A DNA stretch of 64,000 nt from Clostridiaceae bacterium (lineage in GTDB: Bacteria; Bacillota; Clostridia; Oscillospirales; Butyricicoccaceae): contig JAGZOP010000008.1 in the NCBI GenBank assembly GCA_018383195.1, positions 1 to 64,000 on the forward strand. The letters are read 5' to 3'. The position numbers and the translations under genes are program-made. The notes under the pieces are model-generated. The model had not been told where the DNA came from and did no database searches. It worked only from the letters and a program-made list of their open reading frames with translations. This document shows positions 45,215 through 53,483 of the stretch, piece after piece (the first letter of the stretch is position 1; every line of letters begins with the position of its first letter).

Positions 45215-46666
45215 TTATAGACCGCGTTTCCAGCTATAACGGCTGAAGAGAGCGAGAATTGGGAAGATTTCCAGACGCCCAAGCAGCATGTCTGCAGACA
45301 GGACCAGTTTGGACAGGTCGCTGAGCATCCCAAAATGCGCCGCGGGACCGACCACGTCAAGACCGGGACCGATGTTGTTAAAGCAGGCAAGAACAGCGGA
45401 AATTGTAGTTTCCAGTGAATGGGGTTCCAGAGAAACCAGAACGACACTTGCAGCAATCAGCATCATGTAGGCAGCAAGGAAAGCGTTCACACCGCGCATT
45501 ACGTCGGCACTGATGGGCTGACCGCTGACGCGTAGCGAGATGACAGAGCGCGGCCGCAGCGTACGCCGGATATTGCGCCCCAAATCTTTGAAAATCAGTA
45601 CCAGACGGACGACCTTGAAACCGCCGCCTGTACTGCCGGCACAGGCACCAAGCAGCATCAGACATAACAAAATCGCCTTAGAGAAGGTAGGCCAGATATT
45701 AAAGTCTACCGTTGAAAAACCGGTTGTAGTCATAATACTGGAGACCTGAAATGCTGCGTGATGGATGCTTTCCCGAAGAGAGCCGGTGATAGAATGGATA
45801 TTCCATGCGATCAGACCGGTTGCGCCCGCCATAATAAGAAGATACCAGCGCAATTCTTCATCATGGAATACATCGGTAAACCGGCGCAGCAGCAGGAGGT
45901 AATACACGCTGAAATTGATGCCGAACAGCGCCATAAATACCGTGCATACGTTTTGCAGATAAGGACTGTAGCTCGCCATACTGTCCACTTTGACGCCAAA
46001 GCCGCCCGTTCCTGCGGTGCCGAAGGCAGTGCAGAGGCTGTCAAACAGCGGCATGCCGCCGAGCAGCAGGAAAATCAGGCAGAGCACCGTCATTGCAATA
46101 TAGATGCCGTACAGGATAACAGCGGTATCCTTGAGGCGCGGCGTCAGTTTGCCGACGCTGGGACCGGGGCTTTCTGCCCGCATCAAATGCAGGGTGCCGC
46201 CTGCATTTTTATTGGAAACAACAGCCAGCGCAAATACGAGGATGCCCATACCGCCGAGCCAGTGGGTGAAGCTGCGCCAATACAGCAGACCGCGGCTGAG
46301 CGCTTCCACATCAGGCAGGATGGACGCACCTGTTGTGGTAAAACCGGAGATCGATTCAAATAATGCGTCGATAAAATGCGGAACCTGACCGGACAGATAA
46401 AAAGGCAGGCATCCCATTACCGAAATGGCAATCCAGCAGAGTGCGACAGTGACGAAGCCCTCCTGCGCAAAGAAGCGTTCACGTGCGCCGCGCCCGATCA
46501 GCAAAAGCAGTCCGGCTGTGACCAGCATAATGGCAAAGGTTTTTCCGAAGGCGCCAATGACGTCATAGTCTTGGTCGATCAGGCACCAGATCAGCGACGG
46601 AAGCATAAAGAGCATCTCCATCAGGATGACACGACCGATGGTGCGGCCTACAATTTTAATATTCAT
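45215..46666 (-). CDS. trkH: Potassium uptake protein TrkH
   Basis: This is the channel-like membrane subunit of a Trk/Ktr potassium system, 483 residues. The four pore loops with the TGF-type selectivity turns are visible: SGFTTTGAS, GTAGTGGFG, TTTGFSTVD and NNIGPGLDVVG. It overlaps trkA by 11 bases, so the pair is translated together. TrkA gates it in response to nucleotides. Confidence 0.96.
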   Translation of the reverse strand: MNIKIVGRTIGRVILMEMLFMLPSLIWCLIDQDYDVIGAFGKTFAIMLVTAGLLLLIGRGARERFFAQEGFVTVALCWIAISVMGCLPFYLSGQVPHFIDALFESISGFTTTGASILPDVEALSRGLLYWRSFTHWLGGMGILVFALAVVSNKNAGGTLHLMRAESPGPSVGKLTPRLKDTAVILYGIYIAMTVLCLIFLLLGGMPLFDSLCTAFGTAGTGGFGVKVDSMASYSPYLQNVCTVFMALFGINFSVYYLLLLRRFTDVFHDEELRWYLLIMAGATGLIAWNIHSITGSLRESIHHAAFQVSSIMTTTGFSTVDFNIWPTFSKAILLCLMLLGACAGSTGGGFKVVRLVLIFKDLGRNIRRTLRPRSVISLRVSGQPISADVMRGVNAFLAAYMMLIAASVVLVSLEPHSLETTISAVLACFNNIGPGLDVVGPAAHFGMLSDLSKLVLSADMLLGRLEIFPILALFSRYSWKRGL

Positions 46667-48044
46667 AGGGTACGCCTCGATCGCTGCTGCTGAAAATATC
46701 GTTCATCTGATGGAATGGATTTTCGCAGGTTGTCACCACAATGACCGTATCCCCCTTGACAAAATGGCTGCTGCCGTCCGGAATGATGGTTGCCCCCTGA
46801 TGGGTGATGCAGGCAATCAGCGCACCACGGCGCAGCGGTACATCTTTCAGCGGCGTTGCACACCAATGTACAGAATCATCCACCAGAAATTCCAGCGTTT
46901 CTGCTTTGCCATCTGCGATACGGTGCAGCGCGAGGACACTGCCTTTTTGGTTCTGCATCGCGCGGACATAACGCACGATGTTGGTGCTGCACAGCTCTTT
47001 CGGACTGACAATGCTGCCAACCCCCAGATCGGAGAACATGCCGCTGTACTCCAGACGGTTGACCTTGGTGATTACTTTGGGCACGCCGCTGGCATTGGCA
47101 TACATGGAAATCACAATATTTTCCTCGTCGATGCCAGTCAGGGTGACAACCGCGTCCATCGCGCTCAGTCCCTCACTGTCGAGCAGCGCCTTAGAAGAGC
47201 CGTCACCAAGGACGACCGCAGCCTTGGGCAGTTGAGCAGACAGGCTGACCGCGCGGTCCGGATTGTTTTCGATAATTTTTACGCCAATACCGGAATTCAG
47301 CAGACGCTCCGCCAGATAATAAGCGAGGCGTCCGCCGCCGATGAGCATGACCTGACGGATTTTCTGGTTGAAAATATTGAGGTTCTTAATAAGCTGCGCC
47401 AGATTGATCGACTTTGCCGTGACATAAATATGGTCACCTTCCTGAAGGACATAGCTGCCGTCCGGAATAATGACCTTGCCGCCGCGGTCAATCGCGCATA
47501 CGAGCACCTTGACGCGCGCAATCTTATACAGATCGCTCAGCGGGATGCCGCAGAGCATGCTGCCTGCGTCTACACGCAGCTCGACGATTTCCACGCGCCC
47601 CTTGGCAAAGGGTTCGCGCTGCAAAAAACTCGGGAGCTGGAGGGAACGGAAAATATCGACTGCAGCGCTCTGTTCGGGATTGATGGTCATGGACAGACCA
47701 AGATCTTCCCGCATGGAGAAAAGCTGCTCGGCATATTCCGGAGAACGCACGCGCGCAATGGTGTGAATCCGGTTGTTCATACGCTTTGCAGTCAGGCAGC
47801 AGAGCAGATTGATTTCATCCGCACTGGTGGCAGCGATGAGCAAATCCGCCTGCTCGACACCGGCGGCGCGCAGCGTGTTCATCGTTGCAGCGTTGCCTTG
47901 TACGGTCATGACGTCGAGTTCATCGAGGTTTGATTGCAGTACTTTGGGGTTGGTATCGATTACGACCACATCGTGGTCTTCCCGCACAAGCTGACGGGTG
48001 AGCGCAAGACCAACCTTGCCGTCGCCCGCAATGATAATGTTCAT
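46656..48044 (-). CDS. trkA: Potassium transport regulator TrkA (tandem RCK)
   Basis: This is a cytosolic gating subunit of 462 residues made of two RCK units in tandem. The first Rossmann strand is IIIAGDGKVGLALTRQL (residues 3-19), and a second, VMLIGGGRLAYYLAERL, is near 235. Each is followed by a TrkA-C domain. It is the first gene of the trkA-trkH operon. Confidence 0.96.
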   Translation of the reverse strand: MNIIIAGDGKVGLALTRQLVREDHDVVVIDTNPKVLQSNLDELDVMTVQGNAATMNTLRAAGVEQADLLIAATSADEINLLCCLTAKRMNNRIHTIARVRSPEYAEQLFSMREDLGLSMTINPEQSAAVDIFRSLQLPSFLQREPFAKGRVEIVELRVDAGSMLCGIPLSDLYKIARVKVLVCAIDRGGKVIIPDGSYVLQEGDHIYVTAKSINLAQLIKNLNIFNQKIRQVMLIGGGRLAYYLAERLLNSGIGVKIIENNPDRAVSLSAQLPKAAVVLGDGSSKALLDSEGLSAMDAVVTLTGIDEENIVISMYANASGVPKVITKVNRLEYSGMFSDLGVGSIVSPKELCSTNIVRYVRAMQNQKGSVLALHRIADGKAETLEFLVDDSVHWCATPLKDVPLRRGALIACITHQGATIIPDGSSHFVKGDTVIVVTTCENPFHQMNDIFSSSDRGVPYEY

Positions 48045-48083
48045 GGAGAAACCGTCCTATCTGAAAAATGGTATATTGCATTC

Positions 48084-48112
48084 AGTATACGCCACTGGGA
48101 AGTGAGAAACAA
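48084..48112 (-). promoter_or_regulatory. Promoter of trkA-trkH
   Basis: On the minus strand TTGTTT (48107-48112), a 17-base spacer and TATACT (48084-48089). Confidence 0.65.
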
Positions 48113-48180
48113 GAGGAAAACGACAGAAGGGCGAATATTGACGCGATTTTTACAAAAAATATCTGAAATTGTGTAAAAAA

Positions 48181-48217
48181 AGAAAAATGCCCGCACATTT
48201 AAAATGCACGGGCGCAT
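48181..48217 (-). terminator. Terminator of the yfcE-coaX-small protein operon
   Basis: ATGCGCCCGTGCAT pairs with ATGTGCGGGCAT across a short bulge, followed on the minus strand by TTTTTCTTTTTT. Confidence 0.8.
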
Positions 48218-48221
48218 TGTG

Positions 48222-48389
48222 TCACCGATGCACCGAGGAGCTTCCCCCGGCGATATAGTCTGCCACACGGCGCATATCCGCTTCGGTGCGGAATACAACG
48301 CCGCTTTGCAGGATGCTTTCCTGCACGCTTTTGGGGAGGGAACGGAAATAACGTCCCATACTGTTTTCCATATGAAAATAATCAGCCAT
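48222..48389 (-). CDS. Small protein downstream of coaX (55 aa)
   Basis: This short frame encodes 55 residues from ATG 48389 (56 from ATG 48392), with GAGGTG 6 bases upstream. It begins MADYFHMENSMGRYFRSLPK and continues SVQESILQSG. Proteins with this ADYFxMENSMGRYFxSLPKxVQE pattern are, as I remember, common small unknowns in Clostridia. It has an intact ribosome binding site and lies just before a terminator, so it is likely a real gene of the coaX transcript. Confidence 0.7.
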   Translation of the reverse strand: MADYFHMENSMGRYFRSLPKSVQESILQSGVVFRTEADMRRVADYIAGGSSSVHR

Positions 48390-48464
48390 CATGCTCACCT
48401 CGAGCAGAGTATGCCCGAAAAAGCGGAGATTATACCGAGAAAGAGGCTTTCCGAAGTAAGCAGG

Positions 48465-49295
48465 TCAGGCTTCTTCTTCGGTGGCAGAGAGGACGGAAAC
48501 TTCGCGGCAGGTGCACTTTTCACGGAACAGCGCGCGGTTCTGGTCATAAATCATGCGCAGACCGTCCAGCGTGAGATTGGGGTCCACCTCGTCAATCAGC
48601 GAGCAATGCTCTGCCATCATGCGGCCCATGCCGCCGGTGGCAATCACACGCACATTGCCGTCAAGCTCCTTTTTCATGTCCTCAATGATGCCGGTCAGCG
48701 CGCCGACATAACCGCGCACCGCGCCCGACTGCATGCTCTGCACGGTGGTACGGCCAATGGCGTATTCAGTCGCTGCAATGTCTACGCGCGGCAGCTTAGA
48801 GGCTTTCATAAAAAGCGCTTCCATGGCGACCTTGATGCCGGGGAAGATGGCGCCGCCGAGATACGCGCCGCTTTGGTCAATGGCATCAAAGGTGATGGCG
48901 GTACCGATGTCCACAATAATCAGGGGCTTTCCATAGCGCGCCATCGCGGAGACACCGTTGACCAGTCGGTCTACGCCAACCTCGCGCGGGTTATTATAAT
49001 GGTTGACCATACCGGTGTCCACATCTTTGCCGACGACAAGCGGATGGATGCGTAAATATTTGCGAATTGCATTTTTGAGCGAATACATCGCGGGCGGAAC
49101 GACCGATGCGATGATGACCGCGCTGGTTTTTTCCGGATCGATCTTCAGAAAATGATAGTACTGCAAAATCTGCATACCGATCTCGTCTGAAGTCGAGGTT
49201 GCATTGGTTGAGATGCGGAACGAACCGACCAGGTTCTTTCCTTCAAAAAGTCCGAATACCATATTGGTATTGCCGACATCAATCGTTAAAAGCAT
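48465..49295 (-). CDS. coaX: Type III pantothenate kinase
   Basis: CoaX makes 4'-phosphopantothenate, the first step to coenzyme A, and is not regulated by CoA. It has 276 residues with the ATP-binding DVGNTNMVFGLFEG at the start, GVDRLVNG near 108 and the second phosphate loop VDIGTAITFDAI near 131. The start follows the yfcE stop by 3 bases, so the two are coupled. Confidence 0.96.
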   Translation of the reverse strand: MLLTIDVGNTNMVFGLFEGKNLVGSFRISTNATSTSDEIGMQILQYYHFLKIDPEKTSAVIIASVVPPAMYSLKNAIRKYLRIHPLVVGKDVDTGMVNHYNNPREVGVDRLVNGVSAMARYGKPLIIVDIGTAITFDAIDQSGAYLGGAIFPGIKVAMEALFMKASKLPRVDIAATEYAIGRTTVQSMQSGAVRGYVGALTGIIEDMKKELDGNVRVIATGGMGRMMAEHCSLIDEVDPNLTLDGLRMIYDQNRALFREKCTCREVSVLSATEEEA

Positions 49296-49298
49296 AGG

Positions 49299-49835
49299 TC
49301 AAAACCACCCGAATTTCTTTTTCTTCTTTTTATCGTGGGATTCTTCGCACGGTGCACCGTCTGCATCCAGAAATTCAGCGGAGAGCAGGCTGCCGTTTTC
49401 TATAAACAGGCGCAGGCAGCTCGCCGTACCGTCTCGCGGCAGGCTGATGCTGCCAGGGTTCATGATGCGCACAGTGCCCTCCATCTGGTCGTGCCGCAAA
49501 TGGGTATGCCCGTACAGCGCAAGGGTACAGTTCTGTTCAGCAGCATGTGCTGCAACCAGACCGGAACTGGTCCAACTGACACGGTCCCGATGACCGTGGG
49601 TTAGGTACATGCGTACGCCAGCGGGGGCAATGACCGAAAAAAGCGGCGCGTCCGGCTCGAAGTCGTTGTTGCCGCGTACGGCGTAAATGAGGAGATCGGG
49701 ATAACTGCGGCGCAGATCCGAGGCGTCCTCATAGTGATCGCCCAAATGAATGACTGCGTCCGGAAACTCCGATTCGATCAGGCTGTACATATCGATTGTC
49801 CGTCCGTGAGAATCGGAAAAAACAAGGATTTTCAT
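49299..49835 (-). CDS. YfcE family metallophosphodiesterase
   Basis: This is a calcineurin-like phosphodiesterase of 178 residues from ATG 49835 (GGAG 7 bases upstream). Metal motifs in order are FSDSHG, LGDHYED, RGNND, LTHGHRD and LYGHTHLRHDQ. The C-terminus ends in a lysine run (DKKKKKKFGWF). Substrates of this family are usually phosphodiesters of unknown identity. First gene of the coaX operon. Confidence 0.92.
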   Translation of the reverse strand: MKILVFSDSHGRTIDMYSLIESEFPDAVIHLGDHYEDASDLRRSYPDLLIYAVRGNNDFEPDAPLFSVIAPAGVRMYLTHGHRDRVSWTSSGLVAAHAAEQNCTLALYGHTHLRHDQMEGTVRIMNPGSISLPRDGTASCLRLFIENGSLLSAEFLDADGAPCEESHDKKKKKKFGWF

Positions 49836-49864
49836 AGAAATGCTCCATTTCTCCAACAACGTTC

Positions 49865-49893
49865 ACTATACACGAAAAGGCGAGCCTTGTAAA
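49865..49893 (-). promoter_or_regulatory. Promoter of yfcE-coaX
   Basis: On the minus strand TTTACA (49888-49893), a 17-base spacer and TATAGT (49865-49870), about 30 bases before the yfcE start. Confidence 0.7.
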
Positions 49894-50021
49894 GACTTAC
49901 AAAAATATTTTCGTCAAAATTTTAACGAAAATTTGCCTGTCCGCGTATGGGATTTTGTCACCTTTGAAAACCGATGCGCATAGAGTGGTAGTAAACCGAA
50001 AGTCATGTGGAGGGATACACA

Positions 50022-50294
50022 ATGTTTGATGCAAATGAACTCATGCGTAAGCTGATGGCGCAGGGCGGGATGCGGCAGGATACGATGGAGAAATTGCAGC
50101 ATGCGGTGCAGTCCGGCGAGGCACAGAACTTTGCAAAGCAAATTGATGCCGCAACCGCGTCCCGCATCGAGCGGGCAGCGCAGGCGATGCAGACGGGAGA
50201 TAAGCGCGCCGCACAGGCGGCGGTCGGCGAAATCCTGTCAACACCCGAGGGTGCGGCGCTGGCTGCGCAGCTCAAACGAATGATGGGGAAGTGA
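50022..50294 (+). CDS. Small helical protein of unknown function (90 aa)
   Basis: From ATG 50022, with GGAGGG upstream, this gene encodes a 90-residue protein that is almost all helix. It is rich in Ala, Gln and Met, and has no Cys, signal peptide or membrane segment. It is the first of three tightly packed unknown genes that end at the convergent ksgA. I do not recognise a family. Confidence 0.7.
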   Translation: MFDANELMRKLMAQGGMRQDTMEKLQHAVQSGEAQNFAKQIDAATASRIERAAQAMQTGDKRAAQAAVGEILSTPEGAALAAQLKRMMGK

Positions 50295-50305
50295 GAGAAA
50301 CTGCC

Positions 50306-50716
50306 ATGGATGATATGCTGTCGCAGATCTTCAATGATCCGGAAAAACTAAAAGGCGCGATCTCGATGGCGGCTTCCATGCTCGGGGGAGATACGATGCA
50401 GGAACCGGCGCCTGAGATGCCGCCTGCTTCGGCAGAACCGCCGCCGTCATATGAACCGCCGGACGGCGGCGCATATGACCCCTCTGCCGCGTTGATGAAG
50501 AAGGCAATGCCGGTGCTGATGCAGATTGCCCGAAGCGGGCAGAATGCCGTCAGTCCTCAAAAGCTAGAGCTGCTTCATGCGCTCAAACCGTTTGTGGCGG
50601 AACATGTCGGCGTACAGATCGATCATGGGCTGCGGCTGGTCAGCATCGCGCAGATGGCGCACGCGGCAATGCAGCAGTTCCGTGCGAGACAGGACGGAGG
50701 AGCGACCCATGTATAA
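50306..50716 (+). CDS. Unknown protein with Pro-rich linker (136 aa)
   Basis: From ATG 50306 (a GTG at 50291 is also possible) this gene encodes 136 residues. The N-terminal MDDMLSQIFNDPEKLKGAIS and MAASMLGG segment is followed by a Pro-rich linker (about 37-60). A second helical part follows, with KLELLHALKPFVAEHV and repeated Ala/Met. The layout (a short 'MxxMLxxIFxDPEKLxxAI' head, a flexible linker, a helical 'LLxALKPF' tail) reminds me of short Clostridial proteins found near sporulation genes. That is a memory, not a search result. Confidence 0.65.
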   Translation: MDDMLSQIFNDPEKLKGAISMAASMLGGDTMQEPAPEMPPASAEPPPSYEPPDGGAYDPSAALMKKAMPVLMQIARSGQNAVSPQKLELLHALKPFVAEHVGVQIDHGLRLVSIAQMAHAAMQQFRARQDGGATHV

Positions 50717-51020
50717 CCGTTACTTAACCGCTGCACAGCAAAATCGGGAGCCGGAACCGCAGGCAGAACCATTTTGTGAGCGGCAGTGTCCGCATCGGGA
50801 AGCGTGCGGAGCGCATGCAGAAGAAGATTCCCGCAAGGAGGCTGCGCATGCAGGCGGTCTGTTTGACGCGCTCAGTAAGCGGCTTGCAAATTTCCGGCTG
50901 GATGCGGATACCCTGGTTGTACTTGCGGTCATCTGGTTTGTGCTGAGCGACAGCGAAGAGGGCAGGATAGACCCGGAGCTGCTTGCAGCCATCGGGGTTT
51001 TACTGCTGCTTGGACTGTAG
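50709..51020 (+). CDS. Small Cys-containing, probably membrane-associated protein (103 aa)
   Basis: From ATG 50709, overlapping the previous gene by 8 bases, this gene encodes 103 residues. It has a polar N-terminal part with Cys23, Cys27 and Cys33 (FCERQCPHREACGAH). Two hydrophobic stretches at the C-terminus (LVVLAVIWFVLSD and ELLAAIGVLLLLGL) could insert in the membrane as a hairpin. The end overlaps convergent ksgA by 21 bases. No function is known to me. Confidence 0.65.
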   Translation: MYNRYLTAAQQNREPEPQAEPFCERQCPHREACGAHAEEDSRKEAAHAGGLFDALSKRLANFRLDADTLVVLAVIWFVLSDSEEGRIDPELLAAIGVLLLLGL

Positions 51021-51875
51021 CAAACGCTCGGCAGCATCAGCCAGTGCGCCGTATTCGGCAATGGTGAGGCGTTCACCGCGCACGCGTACATCCAACCCGC
51101 AGGAGGTGACCAGAGACAGGATTTCATCCTTGTCCAGACGGCCGCCGAACGCGGGTTGAATTGCGTTCACCAGTGTTTTGCGGCGCTGATTGAAGGCTGC
51201 GCGGACAATCGCGAAAAACAGCTTTTCGTTGCGCACGGCAACAGCCGGGGTTTGACGCGGGGTCAGACGGATGACCGCGGAATCGACCTTGGGCTGCGGG
51301 ACAAAGCATCCGGCGGGCACGTCAAACAGGATGCGCGCCTCGGCATGATACTGCACATAGATGGAAAATGCGCTGTAATCGGACGAGCCTGCGGCGGCGC
51401 AGATACGCTGCGCCACCTCCTTTTGTACCATGACGGTCACGCCTGAAAACGCGCCGCTGTCGAGCAGCGCAGAGATGGCGGGGGTGGTAATGTAGTAGGG
51501 CAGGTTGGCGCACGCATAAACCTTCCGGTCTCCGAATTTTTCGCGGCACAGGGCTGCAAGATCGGTTTTCAGCACGTCTCCGTGGACAACCTCGACATTT
51601 TCGCAGTCCGCGAGCGTTTCTTCGAGGACGGGGAACAGCGCGCGGTCCAGTTCGATGGCAACAACCTGACCGGCTGTTTTGGAAAGCTCGTTGGTCAGGC
51701 AGCCCATGCCGGGACCGACCTCGAGCGCGCAGCTATCCTTGTCCGCGCCGCACTCGGCTGCGATGCGCTCGGGAACCCACTGTGCGGTCAGAAAATTCTG
51801 CCCAAGCGATTTGGAAAAGTGAAAGCCGTGCCGGCCGAGCACGTCTTTGATAACATGGATATCACAAAGTCCCAT
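51000..51875 (-). CDS. rsmA: 16S rRNA dimethyladenosine transferase RsmA/KsgA
   Basis: This methyltransferase dimethylates two adjacent adenosines near the 3' end of 16S rRNA. It has 291 residues from ATG 51875 (GGAGG 5 bases upstream). The start KSLGQNFL, the SAM-binding LEVGPGMGCLTNEL and the catalytic NLPYYITTPAI are visible. It is convergent with, and overlaps, the small-protein cluster. Confidence 0.96.
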   Translation of the reverse strand: MGLCDIHVIKDVLGRHGFHFSKSLGQNFLTAQWVPERIAAECGADKDSCALEVGPGMGCLTNELSKTAGQVVAIELDRALFPVLEETLADCENVEVVHGDVLKTDLAALCREKFGDRKVYACANLPYYITTPAISALLDSGAFSGVTVMVQKEVAQRICAAAGSSDYSAFSIYVQYHAEARILFDVPAGCFVPQPKVDSAVIRLTPRQTPAVAVRNEKLFFAIVRAAFNQRRKTLVNAIQPAFGGRLDKDEILSLVTSCGLDVRVRGERLTIAEYGALADAAERLLQSKQQ

Positions 51876-51996
51876 AAAGACCTCCAAAATTCATTGATGT
51901 GACTGTCATTATACCACAGCGGCACGGTTTCTAAAAGAATGGATTTGCGGTCTGCCGGTCAAAAATCATAGAAACATGGAAATGAACGAACTCTGG

Positions 51997-52025
51997 TTGC
52001 ATTTTCTTTGACTGTTTGATAAAAT
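51997..52025 (+). promoter_or_regulatory. Promoter of the selenium/molybdenum operon
   Basis: TTGCAT (51997-52002), a 17-base spacer and TAAAAT (52020-52025). The transcript would start near 52032, just before a hairpin. Confidence 0.65.
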
Positions 52026-52034
52026 GAAAAAAAC

Positions 52035-52060
52035 AGGTGCACCTTGCTGTGCGCCTTTTT
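52035..52060 (+). promoter_or_regulatory. Terminator-like hairpin in the operon leader (possible attenuator)
   Basis: AGGTGCAC pairs with GTGCGCCT and is followed by TTTTT, about 5 bases after the expected start of transcription and 35 bases before the first gene. It could end the transcript early unless an anti-terminator or regulator acts. Confidence 0.5.
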
Positions 52061-52095
52061 GAGAATAGCGTTATACTTGTGAAAGGATAAAGCTT

Positions 52096-52455
52096 ATGGA
52101 TGAAAATTATACGGTTTCTGCGCCTTTACGGATTTTATGCGGCGGTAAAAAACTGTTTGGACCGGGAATCGCTGCACTGCTGGAGGGAATCCGTCAAAAC
52201 GGGTCAATCCGGCGGACTGCGTCCGAAATGGGCATGAGCTACAATAAAGCGTGGGGAATTCTGCGCACCTGTGAGCAGGCACTGGGATTTCCGCTGCTTG
52301 AGCGGCAAGTGGGCGGCGTCCATGGCGGCGGGGCGAAACTGACCGCACAGGGGGCAGATATGCTTGCGCGGTATCAGGCGTTTGACCGCGAAGCGCAGGA
52401 AACGCTGCATGAGCTGCTGCACAAGCATTTTGGAGGGATGGAAAATGGGCAATGA
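52096..52455 (+). CDS. ModE-type winged-helix DNA-binding protein without a metal-binding domain
   Basis: This is a 119-residue DNA-binding protein like the N-terminal half of ModE. It has FGPGIAALLEGIRQNGSI, RRTASEMGMSYNKAWGILR (the recognition helix) and a GGAKLTAQGADMLARY wing end. The TOBE/molybdate-binding half is missing. It is the first gene of the operon and overlaps selD by 11 bases. Proteins of this shape are usual heads of molybdenum-enzyme or formate/hydrogenase operons, so it probably regulates this one. Confidence 0.88.
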   Translation: MDENYTVSAPLRILCGGKKLFGPGIAALLEGIRQNGSIRRTASEMGMSYNKAWGILRTCEQALGFPLLERQVGGVHGGGAKLTAQGADMLARYQAFDREAQETLHELLHKHFGGMENGQ

Positions 52456-53470
52456 AATTCAGTTTTGCCGCGGTGGTGGCTGTACAGCGAAACTTGGTCC
52501 GGCGGCACTGCGCCGCGTGCTCGAACGGCTGCCGCACCCAACCGACCCCAATTTGCTGATCGGCACTGAATCAAGCGATGATGCAGCGGTCTACCGGCTG
52601 ACGGACGACCTTGCAATGGTACAAACCCTTGACTTTTTCCCGCCTATGGTCGAAGACCCATATACATTTGGACAGATTGCGGCGGCAAATGCACTGAGCG
52701 ATGTGTATGCGATGGGCGGCAGGGTCGTGACCGCGCTCAATATCGTCTGTTTTCCGGAAAGCTGGGATCTCAATATCCTAGGGCGCATTTTGCAAGGCGG
52801 CAGCGAAAAGGTGCGGGAAGCAGGCGGCTCTCTTGCAGGCGGGCACTCCATTGCGGACAGCGAAGTAAAGTATGGCTTATCGGTCACAGGTATCGTGCAT
52901 CCAGACCGCATCCGCCCCAATAATGGCGGACACGCAGGGGATAAGCTGATTTTGACCAAGCCGCTCGGCGTGGGACTGGCGTGTACCGCCGCCCGCGCGG
53001 GCGCGCCGGATGGGCTGCCGGATGCTATCCGCAGTATGACCACGCTCAACCGGTATGCGGCAGAGGCGGCAGACCGGTATGAGATTCACGCATGTACCGA
53101 TGTAACCGGGTTTGGACTTACGGGGCATCTGCGCGAGATGCTGCGTCCCGACCTCACGGCGCGGGTGCAGGCGGCGGCACTGCCGCATTTGCAGCAGGCG
53201 CGGCAATGCGCTGAAGAATTCTATCTGACTGCGGCGGCGCAGCGCAACCGCAATGCCGCAGAGGGGCATATTCGTTTTCGAGGGGCGGATTTTGCGACCG
53301 AAGAACTGGTCTTTGACCCGCAGACCTCGGGCGGCTTGCTGTTTGCGGTTGCGGCAGCGGACGCGGATGCGCTGCTGCGCGATGTACAGGCGCTCGGTCT
53401 GCCGTGCGGGATCATCGGTGAGCTGATGCCGCGCGTAGATATGGAACTGATTGTGGAAGGAACAATATAA
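52445..53470 (+). CDS. selD: Selenide, water dikinase
   Basis: SelD makes selenophosphate from selenide and ATP. It has 341 residues from ATG 52445 (GGAGGG upstream). The catalytic pair fits RGGGCTAKLG: Cys aligns with the essential Cys17 of E. coli and Lys with Lys20, so this is a Cys and not a Sec form. GTESSDDAAVYRL, DFFPPMVEDPYTFGQIAAANALSDVYAMGG (two spans) and VTGFGLTGHL are typical. No selA or selB is in the window. Confidence 0.96.
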   Translation: MGNEIQFCRGGGCTAKLGPAALRRVLERLPHPTDPNLLIGTESSDDAAVYRLTDDLAMVQTLDFFPPMVEDPYTFGQIAAANALSDVYAMGGRVVTALNIVCFPESWDLNILGRILQGGSEKVREAGGSLAGGHSIADSEVKYGLSVTGIVHPDRIRPNNGGHAGDKLILTKPLGVGLACTAARAGAPDGLPDAIRSMTTLNRYAAEAADRYEIHACTDVTGFGLTGHLREMLRPDLTARVQAAALPHLQQARQCAEEFYLTAAAQRNRNAAEGHIRFRGADFATEELVFDPQTSGGLLFAVAAADADALLRDVQALGLPCGIIGELMPRVDMELIVEGTI

Positions 53471-53483
53471 GGAGGAAAAGAAC

